Assembly: GCA_015485845.1 (NCBI GenBank)
Contig: WFSU01000178.1
Span: forward strand, 1 to 15,857
DNA length: 15,857 nucleotides
Source: Nitratifractor sp.
GTDB taxonomy: Bacteria > Campylobacterota > Campylobacteria > Campylobacterales > Sulfurovaceae
Direction: 5' to 3'
In this document: positions 7,998 to 15,173 of the stretch, piece by piece
Layout of the letters: each line of letters begins with the position of its first letter
Numbering within the stretch: position 1 is the stretch's first letter
Program-made: the position numbers and the translations under genes
The notes under the pieces: generated by a model
Databases searched by the model: none
What the model was told of the DNA's origin: nothing
Seen by the model: the letters and a program-made list of their open reading frames with translations, nothing else

Positions 7998-8006
7998 ATT
8001 GTATCA
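7998..8006 (-). promoter_or_regulatory. Extended -10 promoter of the RHH antitoxin gene
   Basis: On the minus strand TGATACAAT (8006-7998) is an extended -10 box (TGn plus TACAAT). It starts 9 bases after the hrpB stop and is 32 bases before the antitoxin ATG. It suggests the antitoxin gene is transcribed independently of hrpB. Confidence 0.5.
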
Positions 8007-8015
8007 GAAATTATT

Positions 8016-10502
8016 TTACATCCTCCGCTTCGCCCGATTGGTTGCCGTCGCCTCAAGGGGATTGTCGGGCCAGTAGTGTTTGGGGTAGCGGCCTTGGAGT
8101 TCTTTTTTGACTTCAGTGTAGGTGTGTGCCCAGAAACTGGACAGATCGGTGGTCACTTGCATGGGGCGGGATGCCGGGGAGAGGAGGTGGAGCGTCAGGG
8201 GGAGGCGACCGTCGAGGAGGGTTGGGGTCTGAGGCATGCCAAACATCTCTTGCAGGCGTACGGCGAGGATAGGGTGATTGGGGTCAGTGTAATCAATAGG
8301 TATGCGGGAGCCGGAGGGGACGGTGAGGCGTGCCGGGGCGAGGCGGTCGAGGGTATGGGTCTGCGGGTAGGTCAGGAGCCCCAGTAGGATGCTGTGCAGA
8401 TCGAGCCCGGCAAGTCCTCTGAGAGACGTGATCTCACTCAGATAAGGGGAGAGCCATGCTTCGAGATGCTCCAGCAGATATGTAGAGGAGAAGTCGGGAA
8501 AGTCTTCCCCGTGATGATGGAGGAACGCAACCCGATCGCGCAGGGAGATTGAGCGCTTGTCCCACGGGAGGAGTTTGAGCCCTCGGCGTGCGATCTCATC
8601 GAGGAGGAGGTCGGTGGCTTCGGGATGATCGGTGGCCGAGATGGGACGCTCGGAGAGGAGGATGCTTCCGATTCGCTGTGCTTGGCGCACTTCGACTCGC
8701 TCTTCGGCTTCGTTCCACTCCAGCTCTTCCTGTTCGGTGATTTGATCGGAAAGATATTCGGTAATCTGAGTTTGACTGATCGGAGCAGCCTTGTAGATCG
8801 CGGCATGGGTTGTACGGGCATCGAGATCGGCGATGACGATCCAGGAGGAGCGGGTGAGGGGATCGTCAGCAGGGAGACGGGCACCCTGTCCGCTCTGGAT
8901 GAGGTACTCCGGGCTCCCGGCCTGACGCTGCCGAGCTATCCGCTCGGGATAGGCGTACCCGAGCAAGACCCCGAGACGTTCCATCTCGATCGTATTCTTC
9001 GTGTCGGGCTCGATACGACGGGCACTTTTGAGGAGTTCATGGACGTGGGGGAGGTTGATCTTTTCAGATGTATTGCGACCGGTAGCGACACGGTGAAGCG
9101 CCTCGACCCGCTCCCGGATGTCCGTATAGCGATGGGACGCCGGAAAGATGTCCCGTTCACTAAGGAGCGTCGCAAGTAGGGAAGCTTCGTAGCCCAGACC
9201 CAGCTCGCGGGCACGCAGAGTCATGTGCGCCAGACGAGGGTGGAGCGAGAGGCGGATCATGGCACGGCCGTGTGGGGTGATCGTTCCGCTCTCATCCACG
9301 GCACCAAGTCGCCGGAGGAGTTCCCGGGCATGGGTGACAGCCGTGGAGGAGGGGGCATCGAGCCAAGTGAGGGTGGCTGGATCGTTCGTCCCCCAGTGGG
9401 AGAGTTCGAGTACCAGCGAGGTGAGATCGGCCTGAAGGATCTCAGGGGTATCGTGGGGTGCGAGGAGGCGAGAGCGTTGCCAGAGATGGTACGCCTCCCC
9501 CGCACTCAAGCGTCCGGCACGTCCCGCCCGCTGGGTCGCAGCATCCGCAGAGATGAACGTTTGGGTGAGGCGGTTCATCCCGGTCAGGGGGTTGAAGATC
9601 GAGACATTCTGAAGCCCGGAGTCCACCACCGTCGTGATCCCCTCGATCGTCAGGGAGGTTTGAGCGATGTTGGTGGCGAGGACGACTTTGCGTTTGCCCG
9701 GCGGAGGTGGAGCGATGGCGCGATCCTGCTGAGCTTTGGTGAGGTTGCCGTAGAGCGGGGCAAGGCGAGTGTCCGACGGAATATCAGCAGAGAGGATCTG
9801 CTCGACACGCTTGATCTCCCGGACACCGGGGAGGAAGACGAGAATACTCCCCTCCGATTTCCCAAGGAGCGTACGGACACGATCGGCGACCACGGCGGGG
9901 AGGGTCTGACGTGTCGGGAGCGGCGTGGCCGGGTCAAGATAGTGCCGGGTGACGGGGTAGCTGCGCCCTTCACTCTGGACGATGGGGGCGGAAAGTGCTT
10001 CAGCGATCGCAGTGGTATTGAGGGTGGCCGACATGATGAGGATATGCAGATCCTCTCGCAGCACTTCCTGAGACTCGAGCGTGAGCGCCAGCGAGAGATC
10101 AGCATGCAGCGAGCGCTCATGGTACTCATCAAAGATCACCAGCCCCACATCCAAAAGCGCCGGATCGCTCTGAATCATCCGAGTCAAAATCCCATCAGTG
10201 ACGATCAAAATCCGCGTCGCCTCACTCTCCACCCGATCCATCCGAATCCGATACCCCACACGCTCCCCAACCCGTTCACCAAGCATCTGAGCCATCCGAG
10301 CCGCCGAAGCCCGCACCGCCAACCGTCGGGGTTCGAGCATCACGATTCGCTTACCCTCCAGCCAAGGCTCTTCCATGAGTGCGAGCGGCACCATCGTCGT
10401 CTTGCCCGCTCCTGGAGGGGCTTGGAGGATGAGTCGGGTGTGGGTACGGAGATAGGAGATGATCTCGGGGAGGGTTTGGGTGATGGGGAGATTAGTCGGC
10501 AT
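8016..10502 (-). CDS. hrpB: ATP-dependent RNA helicase HrpB (DEAH/DExH family)
   Basis: HrpB is a superfamily 2 DEAH/RHA-type helicase expected to use ATP to remodel RNA; its cellular job is poorly defined in most bacteria. The 828 residues match the usual full length. Visible motifs: Walker A APPGAGKTT at 28-36; PRRLAVRASA (motif Ia) at about 58-67; DEYH at 125-128 (motif II, DExH type); SAT at 158-160 (motif III); LATNIAQTSLTI (motif V) at about 275-286; and QRAGRAGR at 324-331 (motif VI). After the helicase core come a helical HA2-like region and the HrpB-specific C-terminal domain (LPWDKRSISLRDRVAFLHH, then the Y-P-K-H-Y-W-P-D-N-P motif near the end). The ATG lies inside the last codons of hepT (11-bp overlap) with no strong ribosome site, so translation is probably coupled to hepT. 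It has no obvious frameshift or missing motif. Confidence 0.96.
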   Translation of the reverse strand: MPTNLPITQTLPEIISYLRTHTRLILQAPPGAGKTTMVPLALMEEPWLEGKRIVMLEPRRLAVRASAARMAQMLGERVGERVGYRIRMDRVESEATRILIVTDGILTRMIQSDPALLDVGLVIFDEYHERSLHADLSLALTLESQEVLREDLHILIMSATLNTTAIAEALSAPIVQSEGRSYPVTRHYLDPATPLPTRQTLPAVVADRVRTLLGKSEGSILVFLPGVREIKRVEQILSADIPSDTRLAPLYGNLTKAQQDRAIAPPPPGKRKVVLATNIAQTSLTIEGITTVVDSGLQNVSIFNPLTGMNRLTQTFISADAATQRAGRAGRLSAGEAYHLWQRSRLLAPHDTPEILQADLTSLVLELSHWGTNDPATLTWLDAPSSTAVTHARELLRRLGAVDESGTITPHGRAMIRLSLHPRLAHMTLRARELGLGYEASLLATLLSERDIFPASHRYTDIRERVEALHRVATGRNTSEKINLPHVHELLKSARRIEPDTKNTIEMERLGVLLGYAYPERIARQRQAGSPEYLIQSGQGARLPADDPLTRSSWIVIADLDARTTHAAIYKAAPISQTQITEYLSDQITEQEELEWNEAEERVEVRQAQRIGSILLSERPISATDHPEATDLLLDEIARRGLKLLPWDKRSISLRDRVAFLHHHGEDFPDFSSTYLLEHLEAWLSPYLSEITSLRGLAGLDLHSILLGLLTYPQTHTLDRLAPARLTVPSGSRIPIDYTDPNHPILAVRLQEMFGMPQTPTLLDGRLPLTLHLLSPASRPMQVTTDLSSFWAHTYTEVKKELQGRYPKHYWPDNPLEATATNRAKRRM

Positions 10503-10848
10503 TCAAGCTTTGACTGAGAGCTATTATCTTCTTTTCCAGCTCTGGGAGATGGTGTCGCACAATGTTATCAATAAAAGCCAGATCAACCCCTTCATAATCA
10601 TGTACGATGTAGTTGCGCGTAAAGTAGGCACCTTCTTTATCTTCCTTTAGCCCATATTCTGCCACGACATCATCGTCGAGCTTTTTGAGTGTTTCGCCAA
10701 TCTGAGCAATCCCCATCAAGATGGCCATTTGCCCTTCGTAATCTTCCAGGGCAGGAGTAATCCCACCATGTCTTTTGACAATATTAGCAATATTTTTACA
10801 CATATCAACTATGAATTCTGCTTTGCCTTGCAAAGATTTTTTAGACAT
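10492..10848 (-). CDS. hepT: HepT-like HEPN-domain toxin (putative RNase)
   Basis: 118-residue HEPN protein of the HepT group (DUF86), the toxin of MNT/HEPN toxin-antitoxin pairs. Known HepT proteins are RNases that become inactivated when the partner MntA adds AMP groups to a conserved tyrosine. The active-site motif RX4HXY is intact as RNYIVHDY, with R78, H83 and Y85; Y85 is the expected modification site. The rest is helical, with the family-typical segment around QMAILMGIAQIGETLKKL (about 40-57). A longer frame begins at 10914, but ATG at 10848 gives the standard HepT N-terminus and overlaps the end of mntA by 8 bp, the usual arrangement for coupled pairs. Its own stop overlaps the first codons of hrpB by 11 bp. 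Confidence 0.9.
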   Translation of the reverse strand: MSKKSLQGKAEFIVDMCKNIANIVKRHGGITPALEDYEGQMAILMGIAQIGETLKKLDDDVVAEYGLKEDKEGAYFTRNYIVHDYEGVDLAFIDNIVRHHLPELEKKIIALSQSLNAD

Positions 10849-11152
10849 AAAGAATATCCCGCATGATATGTTTTTTTCCAGATAGTGACAGGTTATTCTT
10901 GGGCGCCAAATCAACCCTTGTACCTAACGTTTTTGAAATATTTTGTTTGATTTCATCAAGTTTTTTGAAACCAATGAAGCCTTGGAAATTTTCAAAAAAT
11001 GGTTGCTTTAAATGATAGAGAATGTCCACATCACTTTGAGGAGACTGTTCCCCTCTCGCGTAAGAGCCGAAAATGCCATCAATTACAAAACCTTCTTTCT
11101 CATACATAGATTTCAAAGATTTTATTTTGAGAAGAAGATCTTGTTGTGTCAT
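10841..11152 (-). CDS. mntA: MntA-like minimal nucleotidyltransferase antitoxin
   Basis: 103-residue protein with the minimal nucleotidyltransferase fold. The motif GSx10DxD is exact: G29 S30 then D41 and D43, written as GSYARGEQSPQSDVDIL. A third acidic residue is likely D81 in RVDLAP. Characterised MntA antitoxins transfer AMP to the tyrosine of the HepT RX4HXY motif and so silence the toxin; that activity is inferred here. The start is well supported: GGAG six bases before ATG at 11152, and an extended -10 promoter about 30 bases upstream. The antitoxin gene comes first and overlaps hepT by 8 bp. It is rather short compared with some described MntA proteins, but no motif is lacking. Confidence 0.9.
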   Translation of the reverse strand: MTQQDLLLKIKSLKSMYEKEGFVIDGIFGSYARGEQSPQSDVDILYHLKQPFFENFQGFIGFKKLDEIKQNISKTLGTRVDLAPKNNLSLSGKKHIMRDILYV

Positions 11153-11178
11153 AGGATACTCCTGTTAGTCATGGTAGT

Positions 11179-11207
11179 ATTATAGCATAGAGGTGTTTGG
11201 TTCTGAA
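11179..11207 (-). promoter_or_regulatory. Promoter of mntA-hepT(-hrpB)
   Basis: Minus-strand reading: TTCAGA (11207-11202, 4 of 6 to TTGACA), 17-bp spacer, TATAAT (11184-11179), with TGC directly before it making an extended -10. Start would be near 11172, with AGGAG as ribosome site before ATG 11152. No separate promoter is evident before hrpB, so this may drive all three genes. Confidence 0.65.
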
Positions 11208-11215
11208 AACATTCT

Positions 11216-11401
11216 TGGGGCTGGGGTTTTAACCCCATCAGAAGTTACGCTGGTGCGCTTGTGGGACTGAAGTCCCGACCCCAGACACAAGTGCTCATGT
11301 CGCGTAGAGTGTGCAATTGCACACCTTTCGACGGTCACATTGCAGGGATAGTTTAATAAATCGCGTTGCGATTTTGGTGTGCTGTTGCACACCCTACGCG
11401 A
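11216..11401. repeat. Cluster of nested palindromes, REP/BIME- or MITE-like element
   Basis: This spacer is packed with hairpins. TGGGGTTTTAACCCCA (11222-11237) and GGGACTGAAGTCCC (11263-11276) are near-perfect stems; the second is enclosed by GCGCTTGTG (11255-11263) pairing with CACAAGTGC (11286-11294, one G-T). Then comes a pair of 26-bp inverted arms at 11300-11325 and 11376-11401, matching at 23 of 26 positions. Each arm contains its own palindrome (GTGTGCAATTGCACAC at 11309-11324; GGTGTGCTGTTGCACACC at 11376-11393). Between them is AAATCGC-GTT-GCGATTT (11358-11374). The outer arm ends inside the last codons of the phosphatase gene and supplies its stop. No protein frame is visible in it. 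The structure resembles repetitive extragenic palindromes mobilised by RAYT transposases; copies elsewhere in the genome would be needed to prove that. Confidence 0.75.
11376..11393 (-). terminator. Hairpin directly after the phosphatase stop, possible terminator
   Basis: On the minus strand the stop codon is immediately followed by GGTGTGC-AACA-GCACACC, a 7-bp GC-rich stem with a 4-base loop, and soon by a second hairpin (11374-11358). No T-run follows, so this is at best a weak or factor-assisted terminator or an RNA-stabilising 3' end. Confidence 0.4.
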
Positions 11402-11840
11402 GGTTAAAGCCCATTTTGCGGAAAATCTCCTCTACTGCTCCCTCGATCATTCCGTACACTTCCTCCGCACGATTGGGTTCATAATACAGATCGGCTACCT
11501 CTTGGCCATTAAAACCATAATCTCCAAGCAAGGAAACATTCTCCAAGCCCAGCGCAAGCAAATCAGCAAGATTGCTCCGATCCATGGCGATGATACGACT
11601 GAAAGAAGCGAGGTCATACTCGGAGATATGGGTGGAGCGCTGGTGGGTGATGTCGATGCCATGCTGGCGAGCCAAATTGGTAGAGACAGAGCAGGGGGGT
11701 TCGCCGTTATGGTAACGGGAAGTACCGGCGGAGGCAATGGTAATGTCGATGCCGTGTTTATCGGCTATGTGCCGTGCGAGCCCCTCAGCCAGAGAGGAAC
11801 GGCAAATGTTGCCAAGGCAGACGAAGAGGATCGAGGGCAT
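11394..11840 (-). CDS. Low-molecular-weight protein tyrosine phosphatase
   Basis: 148-residue cytoplasmic phosphatase of the LMW-PTP family, which removes phosphate from protein tyrosines (in many bacteria from tyrosine kinases of polysaccharide export). The P-loop CLGNICRSS at 8-16 fits C-x5-R-S, with C8 as nucleophile and R14 binding phosphate. The general-acid loop normally reads DP(Y/W); here it is D117-L-Y-Y, so the aspartate is kept but the proline is not. Arsenate reductases of the same fold are an alternative, but the family's DxYY-type tail favours a phosphatase. The ATG shares one base with the carB stop (TGATG), indicating coupled translation. The stop codon and the last two codons lie inside an arm of an inverted-repeat element, so the natural C-terminus may have been changed by that insertion. 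Confidence 0.92.
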   Translation of the reverse strand: MPSILFVCLGNICRSSLAEGLARHIADKHGIDITIASAGTSRYHNGEPPCSVSTNLARQHGIDITHQRSTHISEYDLASFSRIIAMDRSNLADLLALGLENVSLLGDYGFNGQEVADLYYEPNRAEEVYGMIEGAVEEIFRKMGFNLA

Positions 11841-14800
11841 CAGGCGAGATAATCCTGCAACGCTTTGGGTTCCAGGACGTCTTCGTGCCCTTTGATCTCT
11901 TCGATCGCCATGGCGGTGGCGCGGGCGGCGGCGATGGTGGTGAAGTAGGGGACGTGGTTGCTCAAGACCGACTGGCGGATCACTTTGGCATCGCTCTTGG
12001 AGGAGACATTGTCGGAGGTATTGATCGCCAGCGCGATCTCTTCGTTGCGGATCATGTCGTCGATGTTGGGGCGGCCTTCGGAGATCTTGAGGACTTTGGT
12101 CGCAGTGACACCGGCCGCTTCGAGGGCGGTGTGGGTACCAGAAGTGGCGACGATCTCGAAGCCCAGATCGGTAAACATTTTTCCTATCTCTCCGGCATAT
12201 GGCTTGTCGATCTCGGTCAGGGAGAGGAAGAGGGTGCCCGAAAGCGGGATGTCGTTTTTGGTCGCAAACTGGCTTTTGGCAAAGCTGGTGCCAAAGGTCG
12301 CCGAGATCCCCATCACTTCACCGGTGGACTTCATCTCGGGCCCGAGGATCAGGTCGGATCCGGGGAGTTTATTGAACGGGAAGACCGCCTCTTTGACCGC
12401 GACATGGCCACGAAGCTTGGGCTCCATGATCTTCTTGTCGAAGTCCACCATGCCGAAGGTGTCGTAAAACTTCAATGCTTCTTTGAGGTCGCCCTGTACC
12501 ATGACACGGGTGGCGACTTTGGCCAGGGGGACACCGGTGGCTTTGCTCACAAACGGAACGGTGCGGGAGGCACGGGGGTTGACTTCGATGAGGTAAATCT
12601 CCCCTTTGTGGATGGCGTATTGGATGTTCATGAGACCGACGACCCCCAGCCCCAGTGCGATCCGGGCGGTTTGCTCCTTGACCTCCTGCTGGAGTTTTTT
12701 GGAGATCGAGACCGGGGGGAGGGAGCAGGCAGAGTCACCGGAGTGAATCCCGGCCTCTTCGATGTGCTGCATCACTGCACCGATGTAGACATCTGTGCCA
12801 TCTGAGATGGCATCGACATCGAGTTCGATGGCGTTGTCGAGGAATTTGTCGATGAGGACGGGGGCATCGTTGGAGACACGGACGGCTTCGTCCATGTAGC
12901 GGCGCAGCTCCTCATCGCTGTACACCGTACGCATCCCGCGTCCACCGAGGACAAAGCTGGGGCGCACCAGCACCGGATAGCCGATGCGGTTGGCGATCGC
13001 CATCGCTTCATCTTTGGCGTACGCGGTGCCGTTGTCAGGCTGACGGAGGCCAAGATCTTCGATGAAGGTGGAGAATTGTTCCCGGTCTTCGGCCAAATCG
13101 ATCACCTTGGCGGTCGTGCCGGAGATCTTGGCACCGATGGCGGTGAGGCCTTTGGCAAGCTTGAGCGGTGTCTGACCGCCGAAGTGGACGATTACCCCAT
13201 CGGGCTGTTCCGTCTCGATGACGTTGCGCACATGCTCGAAGTCGATCGGCTCGAAATAGAGGATGTCGGAGGTGTCATAGTCGGTGGAGACCGTCTCAGG
13301 GTTGCAGTTGTACATGATGGAGGTGATTCCCATATCTTCGAGTGCAAAAGAGGCGTGGACGCAACAGTAGTCAAACTCAATCCCCTGGCCAATCCGATTG
13401 GGGCCGCCGCCTATGACGAGAACCTTGCGGTTCTCGTCTGGTTGATGGTTGATGGTTGATGGTTGATGGATTGTGGATGGCAGGTTGGTAATATTGGTGG
13501 TGGAGTAGAGGTAGGGGGTGAGGGCTTTGAACTCGGCGGCGCAGGTGTCCACTTCGTTGTATTCGAGGGTGATGCCAAGCTTTTCACGGGCAGTGTAAAT
13601 GTCGTTTTCACTCAGTTCGAGCCCTTCATGTTTGTTGAGCACCTGGGCGATCATCGCGTCGCTAAAGCCTTCGCTTTTGATTTGACGGAGGCGTGTAGCA
13701 TCGGTGAGGAGAGCGATGTCCATGCTCTTTTCGCTCGCGACCAACTCCTCGAGTTGATAGAGGAACCAGCGGTCGATCTTGCACAGATCAAAGACGGCAT
13801 CAACTGTCATGCCGCGACGCAGTGCCTCGAAGACATAGAGGAGTCGGTCTTCGTTTGGGCGGCGGATCTCCCGGACAAGCGTCTCACCGTCGCAGGCTAT
13901 GGGATCGAAACCACTTAGTCCGGTTTCAAGAGACTGGAGAGCTTTCTGGATCGACTCCTTGAAGGTGCGTCCAATGCTCATCACTTCGCCGACGGATTTC
14001 ATTGCGGTGGTCAGAGTAGAGTCTGCCATCGGGAATTTCTCAAAGGTAAAACGGGGGATCTTGCTCACGATGTAGTCGATCACCGGCTCGAAGCTGGCCG
14101 GGGTGCCAGTGATGTCGTTGGTGATCTCATCAAGGGTGAAACCTACGGCGAGCATCGTGGCGACTTTGGCGATGGGGTATCCGGTGGCTTTGGATGCCAG
14201 AGCTGAGGAGCGCGAAACACGCGGGTTCATCTCGATGACGATCATCCGCCCGGTCTCGGGATGGATCGAAAACTGCACATTCGAGCCGCCGGTATCGACC
14301 CCGATCTCCCGCAGGATCGCAAAACTGGCGTCGCGCATGTGCTGGTACTCTTTGTCGGTGAGGGTGAGTGCCGGAGCGATGGTGATCGAGTCGCCCGTGT
14401 GCACCCCCATCGGGTCGAGGTTCTCGATCGAGCAGACGATGATGCAGTTGTCTTCGCGGTCGCGGATCACTTCCATCTCGTACTCTTTCCATCCCAGCAG
14501 CGACTCTTCAATGAGGATTTCACTGATCGGGGAGGCTTCGAGACCACCGGCGACGATTGCTTTGTACTCGTCCATATTGTACGCCACACCCGATCCGCCA
14601 CCGGCAAGGGTATAGGAAGCGCGGATAATCAGAGGAAAGCCGATCTCCTTGGCCGCTTCGAGTGCCTCATCCATATTGTAGGCGTAGCGGGAGATCGGCA
14701 GATCCATCCCGATCTTCTGCATCGCCTCTTTAAACGCTTGTCGGTCTTCCCCTTTTTTGATCGCAGTCGGATCGGCTCCGAGAAATTCGATCCCGTTCAA

Positions 14801-15121
14801 CATCCCCTGCTCGTGCATGCTCATGGCAACGTTGAGTGCCGTTTGCCCGCCCATGGTCGGCAGAATTGCATCGACATTCTCTTTGGCAATGATCTTGGCG
14901 ATCACCTCCTCGGTGATGGGCTCAACGTAGGTACGATCGGCAAACTCCGGATCGGTCATGATGGTGGCGGGGTTGGAATTGATCAGCACGACGCGGTAAC
15001 CGAGCTCCTTGAGCGTCTTGGCCGCCTGGGTGCCGGAGTAGTCAAATTCACTGGCCTGACCGATGACGATGGGTCCCGATCCGATGAGAAGTATGGTGTG
15101 GATGTCATTGCGTTTTGGCAT
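11840..15121 (-). CDS. carB: Carbamoyl-phosphate synthase large subunit
   Basis: CarB makes carbamoyl phosphate from ammonia (delivered from glutamine by CarA), bicarbonate and two ATP, feeding arginine and pyrimidine synthesis. The 1093 residues contain both ATP-grasp halves and the regulatory end: N-half at about 1-400 (IGSGPIVIGQASEFDYSG at 13-30), helical oligomerisation region at about 405-540, C-half at about 566-940 (IGGGPNRIGQGIEFDY at 570-585) and an MGS-like allosteric domain at about 955-1093. It is about 10-20 residues longer than usual. The excess sits at about 541-564, just before the second half, and is encoded in part by four copies of a 7-bp repeat. Start ATG15121 is preceded by AGGA at a distance of 9 bases and a TATAAT box. 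It lies 61 bp after mreC on the same strand, an order common in Campylobacterota, and overlaps the phosphatase gene. carA is not in the window. Confidence 0.98.
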   Translation of the reverse strand: MPKRNDIHTILLIGSGPIVIGQASEFDYSGTQAAKTLKELGYRVVLINSNPATIMTDPEFADRTYVEPITEEVIAKIIAKENVDAILPTMGGQTALNVAMSMHEQGMLNGIEFLGADPTAIKKGEDRQAFKEAMQKIGMDLPISRYAYNMDEALEAAKEIGFPLIIRASYTLAGGGSGVAYNMDEYKAIVAGGLEASPISEILIEESLLGWKEYEMEVIRDREDNCIIVCSIENLDPMGVHTGDSITIAPALTLTDKEYQHMRDASFAILREIGVDTGGSNVQFSIHPETGRMIVIEMNPRVSRSSALASKATGYPIAKVATMLAVGFTLDEITNDITGTPASFEPVIDYIVSKIPRFTFEKFPMADSTLTTAMKSVGEVMSIGRTFKESIQKALQSLETGLSGFDPIACDGETLVREIRRPNEDRLLYVFEALRRGMTVDAVFDLCKIDRWFLYQLEELVASEKSMDIALLTDATRLRQIKSEGFSDAMIAQVLNKHEGLELSENDIYTAREKLGITLEYNEVDTCAAEFKALTPYLYSTTNITNLPSTIHQPSTINHQPDENRKVLVIGGGPNRIGQGIEFDYCCVHASFALEDMGITSIMYNCNPETVSTDYDTSDILYFEPIDFEHVRNVIETEQPDGVIVHFGGQTPLKLAKGLTAIGAKISGTTAKVIDLAEDREQFSTFIEDLGLRQPDNGTAYAKDEAMAIANRIGYPVLVRPSFVLGGRGMRTVYSDEELRRYMDEAVRVSNDAPVLIDKFLDNAIELDVDAISDGTDVYIGAVMQHIEEAGIHSGDSACSLPPVSISKKLQQEVKEQTARIALGLGVVGLMNIQYAIHKGEIYLIEVNPRASRTVPFVSKATGVPLAKVATRVMVQGDLKEALKFYDTFGMVDFDKKIMEPKLRGHVAVKEAVFPFNKLPGSDLILGPEMKSTGEVMGISATFGTSFAKSQFATKNDIPLSGTLFLSLTEIDKPYAGEIGKMFTDLGFEIVATSGTHTALEAAGVTATKVLKISEGRPNIDDMIRNEEIALAINTSDNVSSKSDAKVIRQSVLSNHVPYFTTIAAARATAMAIEEIKGHEDVLEPKALQDYLA
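13441..13468. repeat. Four-copy 7-bp tandem repeat inside carB
   Basis: GTTGATG is repeated four times without mismatch (13441-13447, 13448-13454, 13455-13461, 13462-13468), with degenerate copies following to about 13480. On the coding strand this reads ATCAACC-type units, and through the 7-residue period it encodes the STI(N)HQP pattern of the CarB interdomain linker. A change of one unit shifts the reading frame; only changes of three units keep it. Confidence 0.9.
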
Positions 15122-15148
15122 GGAGAAATATCCTGATTTTAGTTGAGC

Positions 15149-15154
15149 ATTATA
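15149..15154 (-). promoter_or_regulatory. Possible internal promoter of carB
   Basis: TATAAT on the minus strand (15154-15149) lies 27 bases before the carB ATG, within the 61-bp mreC-carB gap. There is no good -35 and no TGn extension. A small palindrome (ACCGA/TCGGT, 15154-15167) overlaps its upstream edge and might be an operator. carB may be transcribed both from here and by read-through from mreC. Confidence 0.4.
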
Positions 15155-15173
15155 CCGAAATATCGGTTAGAAG

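Noticed and set aside
7967..8056. Longer N-terminus for the RHH antitoxin (start at 8056)
   Set aside because: It would overlap the conserved end of hrpB, includes the promoter region, and has a poor ribosome site; ATG7966 is much better supported.
9225..10517. 430-codon plus-strand frame over hrpB
   Set aside because: It lies wholly antisense to a helicase with all motifs intact; its product is arginine/glutamate-rich low-complexity sequence without domains, as expected from the reverse of GC-rich coding DNA.
10849..10914. Longer N-terminus for HepT (start at 10914)
   Set aside because: The extra residues come from sequence inside mntA and do not look like HepT; the ATG at 10848 gives the standard start and overlap.
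11300..11401. CRISPR array
   Set aside because: The repeats are inverted, not direct, occur as one pair, and have no regularly spaced unique spacers.
11774..12805. 343-codon plus-strand frame over the end of carB
   Set aside because: Antisense to conserved carB; the predicted protein is glycine/aspartate-rich with no recognisable fold.
13433..13485. Frameshift or pseudogene in carB at the repeat
   Set aside because: The frame stays open through the repeat and both halves of CarB are complete, so the gene is intact as assembled.
14261..15136. 291-codon plus-strand frame over the start of carB
   Set aside because: Antisense to the highly conserved first ATP-grasp half; no domain seen.
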